Notes: a model not told the origin generated them from the sequence alone. 64,000 bases of DNA from Paenibacillus arenilitoris (GCF_014705655.1 NZ_JACXIY010000001.1:310001-374000), one strand, 5' to 3'; counted from the stretch's first letter, positions 1 through 9,075 are shown. Translations and numbers: made by a program.

Positions 1-612
1 TTGGAAGGGTTCCTGAACACGATCTACGCCAGCGTTCTTGCCCTGCTCGGCAGCTTTGCGCTCGGGACGGTTCTTGCGGTATTCCGGATCTCGTCCGTCA
101 AGCCGCTGCAATGGCTCGGGACCGTCTACGTCGAATTTATACGCAACATTCCGCTTCTGCTGGTCGTTTATTTGTTTTACCTCAGCCTGCCCACGATCGG
201 GATTACGCTGAACGGATTCGTATCCGGAACGATCGGCCTTACGGTATATACCGCGGCTTTCATCGCGGAGGCCATCCGGGCGGGCATCCTGTCCGTATCG
301 AAGGGCCAGTCGGAAGCGGCGCTTTCATCCGGGCTCACGTACGTGCAAACGATGAGGTACGTCGTCCTTCCGCAAGCGATCAAAATCGTCATTCCGCCGC
401 TTAGCAACCAGTTCATCAATCTGGTCAAAAACTCGTCGGTGCTCAGCGTCATTGCCGGACTGGATCTTATGTATTTCGGCGACAGGGTTGCGAGCAAAAC
501 GTATGCCACCTTCGATACGTACATTTTCATTGCGGTGTTTTACCTGGCGCTGACTCTTCCTTTGAGCTACGCGGCGCTTCGCCTGGAACGCAGACTGGCC
601 AAACAAGGGTAG
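1..612 (+). CDS. Amino-acid ABC transporter permease, 5'-truncated by window
   Basis: Inner-membrane permease of a polar amino-acid ABC importer (HisM/GlnP family). Seen: hydrophobic segments and the conserved EAA loop around residues 105-125 (EAALSSGL followed by VLPQAIKIVIPPL), which contacts the ATPase. The frame is open to base 1, where a TTG happens to sit. The protein is a little shorter than the usual 215-220 residues and I see no ribosome binding site, so the true start is probably upstream of the window. It lies 15 bp before a second permease of the same family, the normal arrangement for a heterodimeric channel. The binding protein and ATPase should lie to the left. The GlnK/GlnL-type regulators downstream make glutamine or glutamate a likely substrate (inference). 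Confidence 0.9.
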   Translation: MEGFLNTIYASVLALLGSFALGTVLAVFRISSVKPLQWLGTVYVEFIRNIPLLLVVYLFYLSLPTIGITLNGFVSGTIGLTVYTAAFIAEAIRAGILSVSKGQSEAALSSGLTYVQTMRYVVLPQAIKIVIPPLSNQFINLVKNSSVLSVIAGLDLMYFGDRVASKTYATFDTYIFIAVFYLALTLPLSYAALRLERRLAKQG

Positions 613-627
613 AGGGGAGGAGGGCCA

Positions 628-1278
628 ATGGATTTCGCCAACGCTTTTTCGTCCGACAATTTGCTTTTTATTTTGGACGGCTTCTACATGACGCTCAAGG
701 TCGCGTTCATCTCCATCGTGCTCAGCTTCATTCTCGGCTCGGTCGTCGGCGCCGTCCGCTACATGAAGTTGCCCGTCCTGTCGCCGGCGCTCGGCCTCAT
801 CGTCGAGGTGCTGCGCAATTTGCCGCTGCTGCTTATTATTTTTTTCGCGCGGTTCGCCCTGCCGGATATCGGCATTCAGCTCGGTCCGATGAATGCCACG
901 ATCGTAGCGCTTACTTTGTTCGAAGGGGCCATGATTTCCGAAATCGTCCGCAGCGGCCTGAATTCCATCGACAAGGGGCAGATCGAGGCGGCGCGCTCCT
1001 CGGGGCTCGGCTACCTGCAAACGCTCTGGCATATCGTGCTGCCGCAGGGGCTGCGCCGCATGGTGCCGCCGCTCGTCAGCCAGTTTATTTCGCTCCTCAA
1101 GGACACGTCGCTGGCCGTCGTCATTTCGCTGCCGGAGCTGATGAACCAGTCGAAAATCGTCAGCGCGCAAAATCAGAATTACGTCATCCCGGTTCTCCTG
1201 CTCGCCGCCGTCCTTTACTTCGCGGTGAATTACGCCTTATCGCTGGTCGCCAGAAGGCTGGAGGCCAGAATCGTTTAG
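628..1278 (+). CDS. Amino-acid ABC transporter permease
   Basis: Second permease subunit of the polar amino-acid importer, 216 residues, the usual family length. Seen: about five membrane segments and an EAA loop (EAARSSGLGYLQTLWHIVLPQ) near residues 125-145. A GGGAGGAGG ribosome binding site precedes the ATG. Spacing of 15 bp from the upstream permease indicates co-transcription, and a rho-independent terminator lies about 45 bp downstream, so it is the last gene of its operon. The two permeases are similar but not identical, as in GlnM/GlnP-type pairs. Substrate cannot be read from the permease alone; glutamine or glutamate is inferred from the neighbouring two-component system. Confidence 0.93.
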   Translation: MDFANAFSSDNLLFILDGFYMTLKVAFISIVLSFILGSVVGAVRYMKLPVLSPALGLIVEVLRNLPLLLIIFFARFALPDIGIQLGPMNATIVALTLFEGAMISEIVRSGLNSIDKGQIEAARSSGLGYLQTLWHIVLPQGLRRMVPPLVSQFISLLKDTSLAVVISLPELMNQSKIVSAQNQNYVIPVLLLAAVLYFAVNYALSLVARRLEARIV

Positions 1279-1324
1279 CGGCGGGGAGCGGCCGCAGGCA
1301 GGAATGACCGTAGCATGACCGTCG

Positions 1325-1352
1325 GGCCGACTTCGCGAGAAGTCGGCCTTTT
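1325..1352 (+). terminator. Rho-independent terminator after amino-acid permease operon
   Basis: GGCCGACTT and AAGTCGGCC form a 9-bp stem around a 6-base loop, followed by TTTT. It separates the transporter genes from the histidine kinase gene. Confidence 0.85.
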
Positions 1353-1425
1353 CCCGTAAACCTGACATATGTCTAGGAAAAAACCGGCTCCTTGTTTACA
1401 ATAGGGTAACGGGAGGTGATGGCCT

Positions 1426-2706
1426 TTGCGAAAATTCGGGAGCAGCGCCTTGATGCAAATGGCATTGGTTGCGGCGGTTACGGCGGTCGCCGGCGAATTC
1501 AAGATAACGCCCTTCAGCGGGGAGATGTTTCGCATCGGTCTCGGCAGCAGCGCTTTTCTGTTGTCCTTGCTGCTTATGAGGCAGCTGCCCTATATTTATA
1601 CGGGATTGGCGGCCGGGCTTACGGTGCTCGTCTTCCGGACTGGCCTTGACGCTTTCGCCTCTTCTTCCGATGCGTTCTCGCTCTTCGCCAGCCTGAAGAC
1701 GCATGTACCGGCGGCGCTTTATTATATCGTCTTCGCCGCCTTCATGAAGCGGCTGCAAGTCAGCTTGCCGGAGCGGCAGCCGCTGCATCTCGTTTGCTTG
1801 ATTGCGCTGATCGATTTTATCTCCAATGAGATCGAGCTGCTCGCCCGTAGTATTCTGTTTGATTACGCATATTTATATAAGGGACAGCTGATCTGGGTCG
1901 GGACGGCCTCGGCGGTGCGGAGCGTCTTCGTGGTCGGCCTGTACAGCAGCATGCTCATCCATCAGATGCGGGTCGTTCATAACGAGCAAAAAAAACGGAT
2001 GGAGCAAATGCTGAACGTCGGATCGGGGCTGTACGGCGAAGTGTTTTATTTGAAAAAATCGATGGACGCGATCGAGCGCATTACGGCGAAGGGCTATCAA
2101 TTGTACAGCCGGTTGAACGAAGCCGGCGACAAGGACGTCAGCCGGTCGATGCTTGAAATAACCCAGCAGATCCATGAGGTGAAGAAGGACTCCCAGCGTA
2201 TTTTGTCCGGATTGCTGAAGCTGTTCGACCGGGAAACGGCCACCGACATGACGGTCAACGAAATCGTCGATTTCGTGATCCAATCGAATGCAAGCTACAG
2301 CAGGATGTTGAAGAAGGACATTCGTTACGAGCGGCGGATCGAAGCCGATTATGCCACGGCCCATTATATTCCGCTGCTCACCGTGCTTAACAATTTGGTA
2401 TCGAACGCGGTGGAAGCGATTCAAGCGACGGGAACCGTCACCATCGAGGTTTACGAAGAGGAGGAGGATACGGTACTGGTTGTTTCCGACACGGGAGAGG
2501 GAATTGCGGAGCCGAATAAGGAGGTCATTTTTGAACCGGGATTTACGACGAAATTTAACGACGAGGGATGCGCGGCAACGGGAATCGGGCTGTCGCATGT
2601 ACGCGATATCGTCCGGTCGCTCGGCGGAAGCCTGAGCCTGCATGCAAGCGCTCCTTCGGAAGGGACTGCTTTTGTCGTTGCTTTATCGACTCGTACTTTG
2701 AAGTAA
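1426..2706 (+). CDS. glnK: Sensor histidine kinase, GlnK-like (glutamine-sensing type)
   Basis: Membrane sensor kinase, 426 residues. Seen: about six hydrophobic segments in residues 1-190, a helical dimerization region, and a C-terminal HATPase domain with N box (NLVSNAVEAI), G1 box (DTGEGIAE) and G2 box (ATGIGLSHV). The start is TTG at 1426, eight bases after GGGAGGTGA; no better start exists. It is separated by 15 bp from a response regulator carrying the YcbB-type output domain. That pairing is characteristic of the Bacillus GlnK/GlnL system, which activates glutamine uptake and glutaminase genes. The identification rests mainly on the partner and the adjacent amino-acid permeases, so the ligand remains inferred. 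Confidence 0.75.
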   Translation: MRKFGSSALMQMALVAAVTAVAGEFKITPFSGEMFRIGLGSSAFLLSLLLMRQLPYIYTGLAAGLTVLVFRTGLDAFASSSDAFSLFASLKTHVPAALYYIVFAAFMKRLQVSLPERQPLHLVCLIALIDFISNEIELLARSILFDYAYLYKGQLIWVGTASAVRSVFVVGLYSSMLIHQMRVVHNEQKKRMEQMLNVGSGLYGEVFYLKKSMDAIERITAKGYQLYSRLNEAGDKDVSRSMLEITQQIHEVKKDSQRILSGLLKLFDRETATDMTVNEIVDFVIQSNASYSRMLKKDIRYERRIEADYATAHYIPLLTVLNNLVSNAVEAIQATGTVTIEVYEEEEDTVLVVSDTGEGIAEPNKEVIFEPGFTTKFNDEGCAATGIGLSHVRDIVRSLGGSLSLHASAPSEGTAFVVALSTRTLK

Positions 2707-2721
2707 AGGGTGTGATGTCCG

Positions 2722-3615
2722 TTGCTATCATTTGGTATTGTAGACGATGACGCGGCAAGCATTCGGATGCTGCAGAGCATTATCGAGAAAAGCTGGCTCG
2801 GGGAGGTCGTCATGACGGCGGAGAACGGAAGCGAAGGGGAGAAGGCCGTTCTCGGCTCGAATCCGGATGTGCTGCTGATCGACCTGCTCATGCCGGATCA
2901 GGACGGCATCGAGACGATCCGCCATCTCAAGGAGCAAGGCTATGGCGGCAAATACGTCATGATCTCGCAAATCGAGCATAAAGAAATGATCGGCAGGGCC
3001 TACCAGGCGGGCATCGAGTTCTATATCCGCAAACCGATTAATCGAATCGAGGTCGAAGCCGTCTTGACCAAAGTGAAGGAGCATTGGAATATCGGGCGGT
3101 ATTTGAATGAAATCAAGAATGTGATGACCAAGCTCGGCGGCGTGAACGATCGGCTCGGGAATGCGCACAGACGCGCGACGGTCAAGGAAATCGTGCAGCC
3201 GATATTGAGGGATATGGGCATCGTCGGCGAATCCGGAAGCGGCGACATGATCAAAATAATGGAGCATCTCGTTCTTCATAACCGGGAGGATTCGCTCCCC
3301 CCTCTCAAGCAGCTGTATGAAGCCGCCGCCCGCAGCCATCGCGACCCCTGCAAGGAGGCGAAGGCCGTGGAGCAGCGGATCCGCCGCGCGGTCATGAACG
3401 CCGCATCGAACCTCGCGAGTCTCGGAGCGGCGGACTTCGGCAACCCGAAGTTCGAGCATTACGCGCCGATTTACTTCGATTTTCACGATATTCGGCTAAA
3501 GATGAAGGAGATTGACGGGCAGCCGCAGCCAGGCGGGGGTAAGGCCAACATTAAAAAGTTTTTGCAGGTGCTTTACCTGGAGGTGCTCGATAAACGAAGA
3601 GGCATGTTCGATTGA
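2722..3615 (+). CDS. glnL: Response regulator, GlnL-like with YcbB output domain
   Basis: Cytoplasmic response regulator, 297 residues. Seen: receiver domain at residues 1-120 with acidic pocket DDD (8-10), phosphoacceptor D54 (LLIDLLMP) and the conserved lysine in RKPI. The remaining ~175 residues match the YcbB domain of GlnL proteins rather than a standard winged helix or AraC domain: it has the expected length, the KNVMTKLGG linker and the EHYAPIYFDFHDIR segment near the end. The start is TTG at 2722 behind GGGTGTGA. It is probably co-transcribed with the upstream kinase (15-bp gap). Likely targets are glutamine transport or degradation genes; the adjacent permeases are the obvious candidates. 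Confidence 0.8.
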   Translation: MLSFGIVDDDAASIRMLQSIIEKSWLGEVVMTAENGSEGEKAVLGSNPDVLLIDLLMPDQDGIETIRHLKEQGYGGKYVMISQIEHKEMIGRAYQAGIEFYIRKPINRIEVEAVLTKVKEHWNIGRYLNEIKNVMTKLGGVNDRLGNAHRRATVKEIVQPILRDMGIVGESGSGDMIKIMEHLVLHNREDSLPPLKQLYEAAARSHRDPCKEAKAVEQRIRRAVMNAASNLASLGAADFGNPKFEHYAPIYFDFHDIRLKMKEIDGQPQPGGGKANIKKFLQVLYLEVLDKRRGMFD

Positions 3616-3649
3616 GCCTCGACGACGCGAATCCCGCCGGGAAAAAGGA

Positions 3650-3678
3650 TTGAAAACCCGCTTTCCGTATGCTACGAT
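3650..3678 (+). promoter_or_regulatory. Sigma-A promoter for the ilvB leader
   Basis: TTGAAA at 3650-3655 and TACGAT at 3673-3678, separated by exactly 17 bp. It begins 35 bp after the response regulator stop codon and immediately precedes the first T-box leader. I see no comparable promoter between the two leaders, so both should be carried on one transcript. Confidence 0.7.
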
Positions 3679-3689
3679 GTTAAAAATAT

Positions 3690-4010
3690 CAAAGGCAACG
3701 AAGAGAAGGACATACAAGCCTGCTTATGCCCAGAGAGCGAGGGGAACGCTGAAACCTTTGCCGTAAGCGATGTATGCGGTCATCTCGGAGCCGTCGACCG
3801 AACGCTGGACCCGCGGAAGCGGACCCGGCTGCGTAGGCTCGACCGGAGCAGCACCCGTTACCGTGCCGCAGGTAAGGTCATCCTTACCTCATGAGGCCGG
3901 AATCGCGAGATTGCCGGCAAACCAGGGTGGTACCGCGAAATCGAACCCCTTTCGTCCCTACAGGCCAATCAGCGCAACAGCTGCGGCCTAGGGAGGAAGG
4001 GGTTTTGTTG
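3690..4010 (+). promoter_or_regulatory. T-box leader 1 upstream of ilvB (valine specifier likely)
   Basis: tRNA-sensing T-box riboswitch. Seen: the stem I AGAGAGC element (3732), the invariant T-box AGGGTGGTACCGCG at 3924-3937, and a terminator with AACCCCTT near 3944 pairing with AAGGGGTT, followed by TTTTG near 4003-4007. The specifier codon reads best as GTC (3779-3781) followed by ATCTCGGAG, which would match tRNA-Val. An ATC (Ile) reading one codon later is possible but fits the usual context less well. Uncharged tRNA would favour the antiterminator and allow read-through into the second leader. Confidence 0.92.
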
Positions 4011-4029
4011 TTTGCAGATACAACAAAGC

Positions 4030-4344
4030 GATGACGGGAAATAGCGGCAGAACGCTTATGCATAAGAGAGCAAGGGGAGACGGTGAAACCTTTGCCTTAA
4101 GCGATGCGCGCGGTCATCCCGGAGCCGTCGACCGAAGGCCGGACCCGCGGAAGCGGACCCTGCTGCGTAGGCTCGACCGGAGTGGCGCCCGTTACCGTGC
4201 CGCAGGTAAGTTCATGCTTACCTCATGAGGCCGGAATCGCGAGATTGCCGGCAAACCAGGGTGGTACCGCGAAAATAACCCCTTTCGTCCCGATCGGTTC
4301 GACAGCGCTAAAGCTGCGGCCAGGGAGGAGAGGGGTATTTTATT
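4030..4344 (+). promoter_or_regulatory. T-box leader 2 upstream of ilvB (tandem copy)
   Basis: Second T-box riboswitch. The T-box motif is at 4258-4271, specifier GTC at 4113-4115, and a terminator pairs ATAACCCCT (4275) with AGGGGTAT (4331) followed by TTTAT. Specifier-to-T-box distance is identical in both copies (offset 334 bp for both landmarks) and the intervening sequence is nearly identical, which indicates a recent tandem duplication. An open frame runs through this leader into ilvB, but it is not coding. Confidence 0.92.
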
Positions 4345-4367
4345 CTCGGTGGGAGGCTGGCATTCAG

Positions 4368-6089
4368 ATGGAAAAATCGGAATATTCAAACCATTCGTAT
4401 TCGGCGGGCACGATGTCCGGCGCGGAGGCTTTGCTTCGGGCATTGCTTGACGAAGGCGTGGAGGCGGTATTCGGCTATCCGGGAGGAAGCGCTTTGTACA
4501 TCTACGACGCGATGGCCGGAAATCCGGCATTCAAGCACATCCTTACCCGGCACGAGCAAGGGGCCGTCCACGCCGCGGACGGTTACGCGAGATCGACCGG
4601 CAAGGTCGGCGTATGCATCGCCACTTCGGGACCGGGCGCGACGAACCTCGTTACCGGGATCGCGACGGCCCATATGGATTCGATCCCGCTCGTCGTCATT
4701 ACGGCGAACGTGCCGACCGCGCTGATCGGAACCGACGCGTTCCAGGAAGCCGACATGGTCGGCATGACGATGCCGATTACGAAGCACAGCTATTCCGTTC
4801 GCGACGCCGAGGACATCCCGCGGATCGTCCATGAAGCGTTCCATATCGCCGGCACGGGAAGGAAGGGGCCGGTGCTCATCGACATCCCGAAGGACGTTTC
4901 CAACGCCCGAATGACGTATCGGCCGTCCAAGCGGCTCCAAATCCGCGGCTACGAGGCGAATCCGATTCCGGATCCTGCGGGGATCGATGCCTTGATGCGC
5001 GCGATCGCCGAAGCCGAGAAGCCGATCGTTATCGCCGGCGGCGGGGTCGTTCATTCGAACGCGGCGGATGAGCTGGTCGAATTCATCGATCAAACCCGGA
5101 TTCCGGTCGCGACGACCTTGCTCGGATTAAGCGGGTTTCCGAGCGGGCATCCGTACTGGCTCGGCATGGCCGGCCATCACGGCGGCTACGGCGCGAACAT
5201 GGCGATCCAGAACGCCGATCTCGTCATCTCGATCGGATCGCGCTTCGACGACCGGCTCACGATGAAGCTCGAAGGCTTTGCCCCGCGCGCCCGGCGAATC
5301 GCCCATATCGACATCGATCCGGCCGAGATCGGCAAGAACGTCAAGACGGACATCGGGATCGCGGGCGACGTCAAAACCGTTCTGGCTTATGCTTGCGAAC
5401 GGGCGACCGCAACGGGCACGGAGGATTGGATGCGGGAAATTAGGCAGTACATGTCGTCGCATCCGCTTCGCTACAAAGATTCGGAAACGGAGCTGAAGCC
5501 CCAGTACGTGCTGGAAATGATCCACGAGACTTCGCAGGGCAACGCAATCCTTACGACGGACGTCGGACAGCACCAGATGTGGGCCGCTCAATTTTATAAG
5601 TTCAAGCATCCGCGTTCGCTCCTGACCTCCGGAGGGCTCGGGACGATGGGATTCGGCTTCCCCGCGGCGATCGGGGCTCAGATCGGCCATCCGGACCGGC
5701 TCGTCGTATCGATCAACGGGGACGGCGGCATGCAGATGTGCGCCCAGGAGATGGCCGTTTGCGCCATCCACCGCATTCCGGTCAAGATCGTCGTGCTGAA
5801 CAATCATGTGCTCGGCATGGTCAGACAGCAGCAGGAGCTCATTTACAAGAAGCGGTACAGCCAGATCGATCTCGAGGGAAGCCCCGATTTCGTCAAGCTG
5901 GCGGAGGCTTACGGGATCAAGGGACTGCGCGCGCGGACGAAAGCGGAGGCAGCCGCAATCTGGGAGGAGGCGCTTCGGACGCCGGGACCGGTGCTGACGG
6001 AGTTCGTCATCCCTTCGGACGAGAACGTCTATCCGATGGTTCTGGGCGGGTTCGCTTTGGATGAGATGATATTGGGAAATTTCGATTGA
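4368..6089 (+). CDS. ilvB: Acetolactate synthase, large (catalytic) subunit
   Basis: ThDP-dependent enzyme that condenses two pyruvates to acetolactate, or pyruvate with 2-oxobutyrate, as the first common step of valine, leucine and isoleucine synthesis. 573 residues, normal length. Seen: N-terminal GYPGG motif, catalytic glutamate E63 in RHEQGAVHAADGYA, and the ThDP/Mg motif GDGG near residue 451 ending in NN about 28 residues later. The start is ATG 4368 with GGGAGG upstream; earlier in-frame starts lie inside the T-box. The regulatory subunit (ilvN) and ilvC are absent here; a terminator follows directly. Two valine-type T-boxes support a biosynthetic role rather than catabolic AlsS. Confidence 0.93.
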   Translation: MEKSEYSNHSYSAGTMSGAEALLRALLDEGVEAVFGYPGGSALYIYDAMAGNPAFKHILTRHEQGAVHAADGYARSTGKVGVCIATSGPGATNLVTGIATAHMDSIPLVVITANVPTALIGTDAFQEADMVGMTMPITKHSYSVRDAEDIPRIVHEAFHIAGTGRKGPVLIDIPKDVSNARMTYRPSKRLQIRGYEANPIPDPAGIDALMRAIAEAEKPIVIAGGGVVHSNAADELVEFIDQTRIPVATTLLGLSGFPSGHPYWLGMAGHHGGYGANMAIQNADLVISIGSRFDDRLTMKLEGFAPRARRIAHIDIDPAEIGKNVKTDIGIAGDVKTVLAYACERATATGTEDWMREIRQYMSSHPLRYKDSETELKPQYVLEMIHETSQGNAILTTDVGQHQMWAAQFYKFKHPRSLLTSGGLGTMGFGFPAAIGAQIGHPDRLVVSINGDGGMQMCAQEMAVCAIHRIPVKIVVLNNHVLGMVRQQQELIYKKRYSQIDLEGSPDFVKLAEAYGIKGLRARTKAEAAAIWEEALRTPGPVLTEFVIPSDENVYPMVLGGFALDEMILGNFD

Positions 6090-6103
6090 TGGAGTATCCA
6101 AGC

Positions 6104-6150
6104 AAGCTTGACCGGCCGCAATCGCGCCCGGTTAAGCTTTATATTTTTTT
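6104..6150 (+). terminator. Terminator after ilvB, copy 1 of a 36-nt repeat
   Basis: AAGCTTGACCGG (6104) pairs with CCGGTTAAGCTT (ending 6139), followed by a T-rich tract (TATATTTTTTT). The 36-nt hairpin recurs with one mismatch at 19781-19816. The stop codon of the convergent kinase gene lies inside its right arm. Confidence 0.85.
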
Positions 6151-7961
6151 GCGGGAATGTCTGTTGATGCCGCAGGGACGTTCAAGGGGATCGCCAGCAC
6201 GGCCCGGATGCCTCCGTCGCCGTTCGGCTCGTAGCGGAGGCCGTACCTGTCGCCGAAGACCAGCCTGAGCCGCTGGTCCACGTTCCGGATGCCGTTGCCT
6301 TCGGGCTTGCCCTGGAACAGATTGCGGCCTTTCAAGTAATCGTTCAGCTCTTCGGGGTCGGCGCCTGCGCCGGAGTTGCTTACGGCGAGCTGAACGGTCT
6401 CGCCCCGCATAAATCCCGTTATCCGGATCTCGCCCTTGCCCTCCAGCTTCTCGATCCCGTGCTGGATGGCGTTCTCGACGAGCGGCTGCAAGATCAGGCG
6501 CGGCATGCGGCACGCCAGGACATCCGGATCGAGCTCGTAAATGACGTCGAAGACGTGCTCGTAGCAGATGGACTGAATGCAAATATATTGCTTGACCTGC
6601 TCGATTTCTTCGGCGACGAGGACTAGCCGATCCGCGTCCTTGATCGAATAGCGGAGCAGGCTCGACAAGGAGGAGATCACGTCCGCGATCGGCCGCGCTC
6701 CCCCTCGCATGGCCATCCAATTGACGGAATCCAAGGTATTGTACAGGAAATGGGGATTAATCTGGGCTTGCAGCGCCTTGAGCTCCGCTTCCTTCTCCTT
6801 GACGCCCATTTCGTAAACGTCCTGCAGCAGGCGGTTCATCCGGCTCATCATGAGAGAGAAGCTGTTGTACAGGATGCCGACCTCATCGTTGCCCGCACGG
6901 GGGAGCGACACCTGCGCGACGGCCTCCTGATTGTGAACGCTTCTCATAATATGGGCGAGCCGCTTAATGGGACGCGATATTTTGCTCGAGATGGCGAGCG
7001 ACATGGCGATGCCGATCGCCAAGGCCGCGAGCGCCGCGTTGACGATCGTTGTTTTGACGACGGCCATGCGCGCCGATATTTCCGAGTTCGGAATCGCGGC
7101 GATGAGGCTCCAGCCGTTGGCGAGGCGGTGCGCGCTCAGCGTGTACGAGCGCTTGCCGACCATGAACGATTCCGAAACGATGGAATCCGTCACGCGATCC
7201 CGCACCTTGAAATGCCGGCTCACCGTTTCGCCGACATCGGGGTCCTTGCCGTACATCACGTTGCCGCTTTCGTCCAGCACGACGAATTCGGGCGATTTGG
7301 GCATTTTGGACGACTCGATTTTTTGGATCAACTGGTTCATGTCGAACTTGATCAGGATGACGCCCAATCGATCGTGCTGCAATTTTCCGGCCAACGTTTG
7401 GATCGGGTATTTGACCAGGCGGGATACGAAGAAGTGGTCGCGGCTGACCGGGTCCCGATACCAGCACAAGACGCCGTCCCGCTCAAGCGTCTGGCGGAAC
7501 CACGGCTCCGCCTGAACCATGGCATCGCTGAACAGTCCGTTGAAATGGGTGTCGGAGGCGGGCAGCGTCTTCGAGAAAGGCAGCTTCCCGCTTACGAAAA
7601 ATGTAAGCTGATAGGAGGTCAATTTGTTGTGGAGCGGGATGTAAATGTATTTGGCCAGCTGGCCCAGTACGAGCTCCTTGTCGTTATAGTTTTGAATAAA
7701 GTCGGTCTCGGCGCCCGCGAGCACGTCCACGATCGTTTTGTCGGCATACAGGAGCAGCGTCGCCTGGTTGATGCTGTCGATGATCTGATTGAGGTTCGAC
7801 GTGTTCTGATGCATGATCTGCTCGAAGTCGTTGGTGACTTGCTCGTGGAAGATACGGTGGAATTCGGCATACAGCACCGTTCCGGAGCCGAGGACGAGCA
7901 CAAGGATCAACGAACCGAGCAGTAGCAGATTTTTGGTGCTGATGCTGACGAATTTGGTCAT
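6132..7961 (-). CDS. YesM-type sensor histidine kinase
   Basis: Membrane sensor kinase, 609 residues. Seen: N-terminal membrane helix (LLLLGSLILVLVLG), a large extracellular region (about residues 35-300) of the Cache type, a second membrane helix, a HAMP segment, and the His_kinase domain signature QINPHFLYN with phosphoacceptor H404. A C-terminal ATPase domain carries LVENAIQHGIE. The start is ATG 7961 with AAAGGGTGA overlapping the end of the upstream regulator gene; the longer upstream reading has no ribosome binding site. It pairs with the AraC-type regulator at 7969-9033 and lies divergent from an ABC sugar importer. This layout is typical of carbohydrate-sensing YesM/YesN systems that switch on the neighbouring transporter. 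Confidence 0.92.
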   Translation of the reverse strand: MTKFVSISTKNLLLLGSLILVLVLGSGTVLYAEFHRIFHEQVTNDFEQIMHQNTSNLNQIIDSINQATLLLYADKTIVDVLAGAETDFIQNYNDKELVLGQLAKYIYIPLHNKLTSYQLTFFVSGKLPFSKTLPASDTHFNGLFSDAMVQAEPWFRQTLERDGVLCWYRDPVSRDHFFVSRLVKYPIQTLAGKLQHDRLGVILIKFDMNQLIQKIESSKMPKSPEFVVLDESGNVMYGKDPDVGETVSRHFKVRDRVTDSIVSESFMVGKRSYTLSAHRLANGWSLIAAIPNSEISARMAVVKTTIVNAALAALAIGIAMSLAISSKISRPIKRLAHIMRSVHNQEAVAQVSLPRAGNDEVGILYNSFSLMMSRMNRLLQDVYEMGVKEKEAELKALQAQINPHFLYNTLDSVNWMAMRGGARPIADVISSLSSLLRYSIKDADRLVLVAEEIEQVKQYICIQSICYEHVFDVIYELDPDVLACRMPRLILQPLVENAIQHGIEKLEGKGEIRITGFMRGETVQLAVSNSGAGADPEELNDYLKGRNLFQGKPEGNGIRNVDQRLRLVFGDRYGLRYEPNGDGGIRAVLAIPLNVPAASTDIPAKKYKA

Positions 7962-7968
7962 GCGCGGA

Positions 7969-9033
7969 TCACCCTTTAAGATTGAGATGCAGATTCCGGT
8001 ACTGGGAAGGGGTGAGCCCCTCCGTCTTCTTGAAGGCTCTGGCAAAATAATGGGGGTCCGCGTAGCCGGCTGCAGGCGCGACTTGCTGGATCGGGAGGCT
8101 CGGGTCCTTCAGCAGGCGGCGCGCCTTGTCCATTCGAAGCCCTGCGATGTAGCCGCTGATGTGCTCTCCCGCATGCTGGTTGAAAATAAGCCCGACATAG
8201 CCCGGCGTAATGTTCAATTTATCCGCTATCGTATACACGGTCAGATCGGGATCGGCAAAGTTCTCCCCGATGTAGGCCTTGATTAATTCGATGATCGTCT
8301 CGGGGCGGGAGTTTTTCCGGACGCGAATCGCTTCGGCGGTCCGGCTGTACAAGCTCTTCACGTATTTCTTTCGATCGGCCCCGTTCTCCATCCGCCTTAA
8401 GGCGTCGGCCGCTTCGGATTGCGAGGTGCCGGTCAGCGTCCGGCTCAGGCCCGATCGGTCGATATGGTCGAACAGATCGACCAGCAGCTTGAGATAGAAG
8501 TTCAAGTGCAGGCCGGCGTGCTCGGCGTCGTCGCCGGGCAGCTCGTCGTCGAACAATCGGGTCAATGCGCCATGGTCGGCGTTCTTGACGGCAAGCTGCA
8601 GCTTCTCCTGCAGCCCTTGATCGAACATGAGGAGCTGAATCGTGCGCGCGGCGTTTTTTTTGTCGGCGATCTGCTTTATTTTTTCGGTCAGCGCTTCGAT
8701 TTTTTCATAGTCGATCGGTTTCAGAATATAGTCTTTGACGCCGAAGCCGATGGCGGACCGGGCATAGCCGAAATCCTCGTAGGCGCTGAGGATGATCTTG
8801 ACCGTATGGGGCATTTCGCGGGTAAGCGACTCGCACAGCTGCAAGCCGTCCATGAACGGCATCCGGATGTCCGTAATGACGATATCGGGCCGCGTCTCCA
8901 TGGCGATGGCCAGCGCGTCTTTGCCGTTGCGCGCTTCCCCCACGATGCGGGCGCCGATTTCCGGCCAGGGGATCATATCCCGCAAGCCGGCGAGCACGGC
9001 GGGTTTATCGTCGACGATCAATACGTTCAGCAT
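7969..9033 (-). CDS. YesN-type response regulator with AraC DNA-binding domain
   Basis: Response regulator, 354 residues. Seen: receiver domain at residues 1-125 with D55 (VITDIRMP) and lysine in LKPIDYEK, a linker, and two helix-turn-helix motifs at the C-terminus ending in the AraC signature (AAGYADPHYFARAFKKTEGLTPSQYR). The start is ATG 9033 behind GAGGGGGG. It is probably translated together with the kinase downstream (7-bp gap). Promoter and a perfect cre match lie just upstream. Likely target: the divergent importer and glycan-degradation operon starting at 9260. Confidence 0.93.
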   Translation of the reverse strand: MLNVLIVDDKPAVLAGLRDMIPWPEIGARIVGEARNGKDALAIAMETRPDIVITDIRMPFMDGLQLCESLTREMPHTVKIILSAYEDFGYARSAIGFGVKDYILKPIDYEKIEALTEKIKQIADKKNAARTIQLLMFDQGLQEKLQLAVKNADHGALTRLFDDELPGDDAEHAGLHLNFYLKLLVDLFDHIDRSGLSRTLTGTSQSEAADALRRMENGADRKKYVKSLYSRTAEAIRVRKNSRPETIIELIKAYIGENFADPDLTVYTIADKLNITPGYVGLIFNQHAGEHISGYIAGLRMDKARRLLKDPSLPIQQVAPAAGYADPHYFARAFKKTEGLTPSQYRNLHLNLKG

Positions 9034-9075
9034 TAGCGTCCCCCCCTCGAACCGGCGTTTCGAAATTTTGAAACC

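Noticed and set aside
1362..1372. GACATATGTC palindrome upstream of the GlnK-like gene as a LexA or GlnR site
   Set aside because: It lacks the GAAC/GTTC arms of LexA boxes and the TGTNA-N7-TNACA layout of GlnR/TnrA sites.
4104..4367. In-frame 5' extension of ilvB by 88 codons
   Set aside because: It runs through the second T-box leader, including its terminator; ATG 4368 has its own GGGAGG and gives the normal protein length.
6104..6150. Bidirectional termination at the 36-nt hairpins
   Set aside because: Only the plus-strand side has a T-tract at both copies, so termination is supported for the plus-strand genes only.
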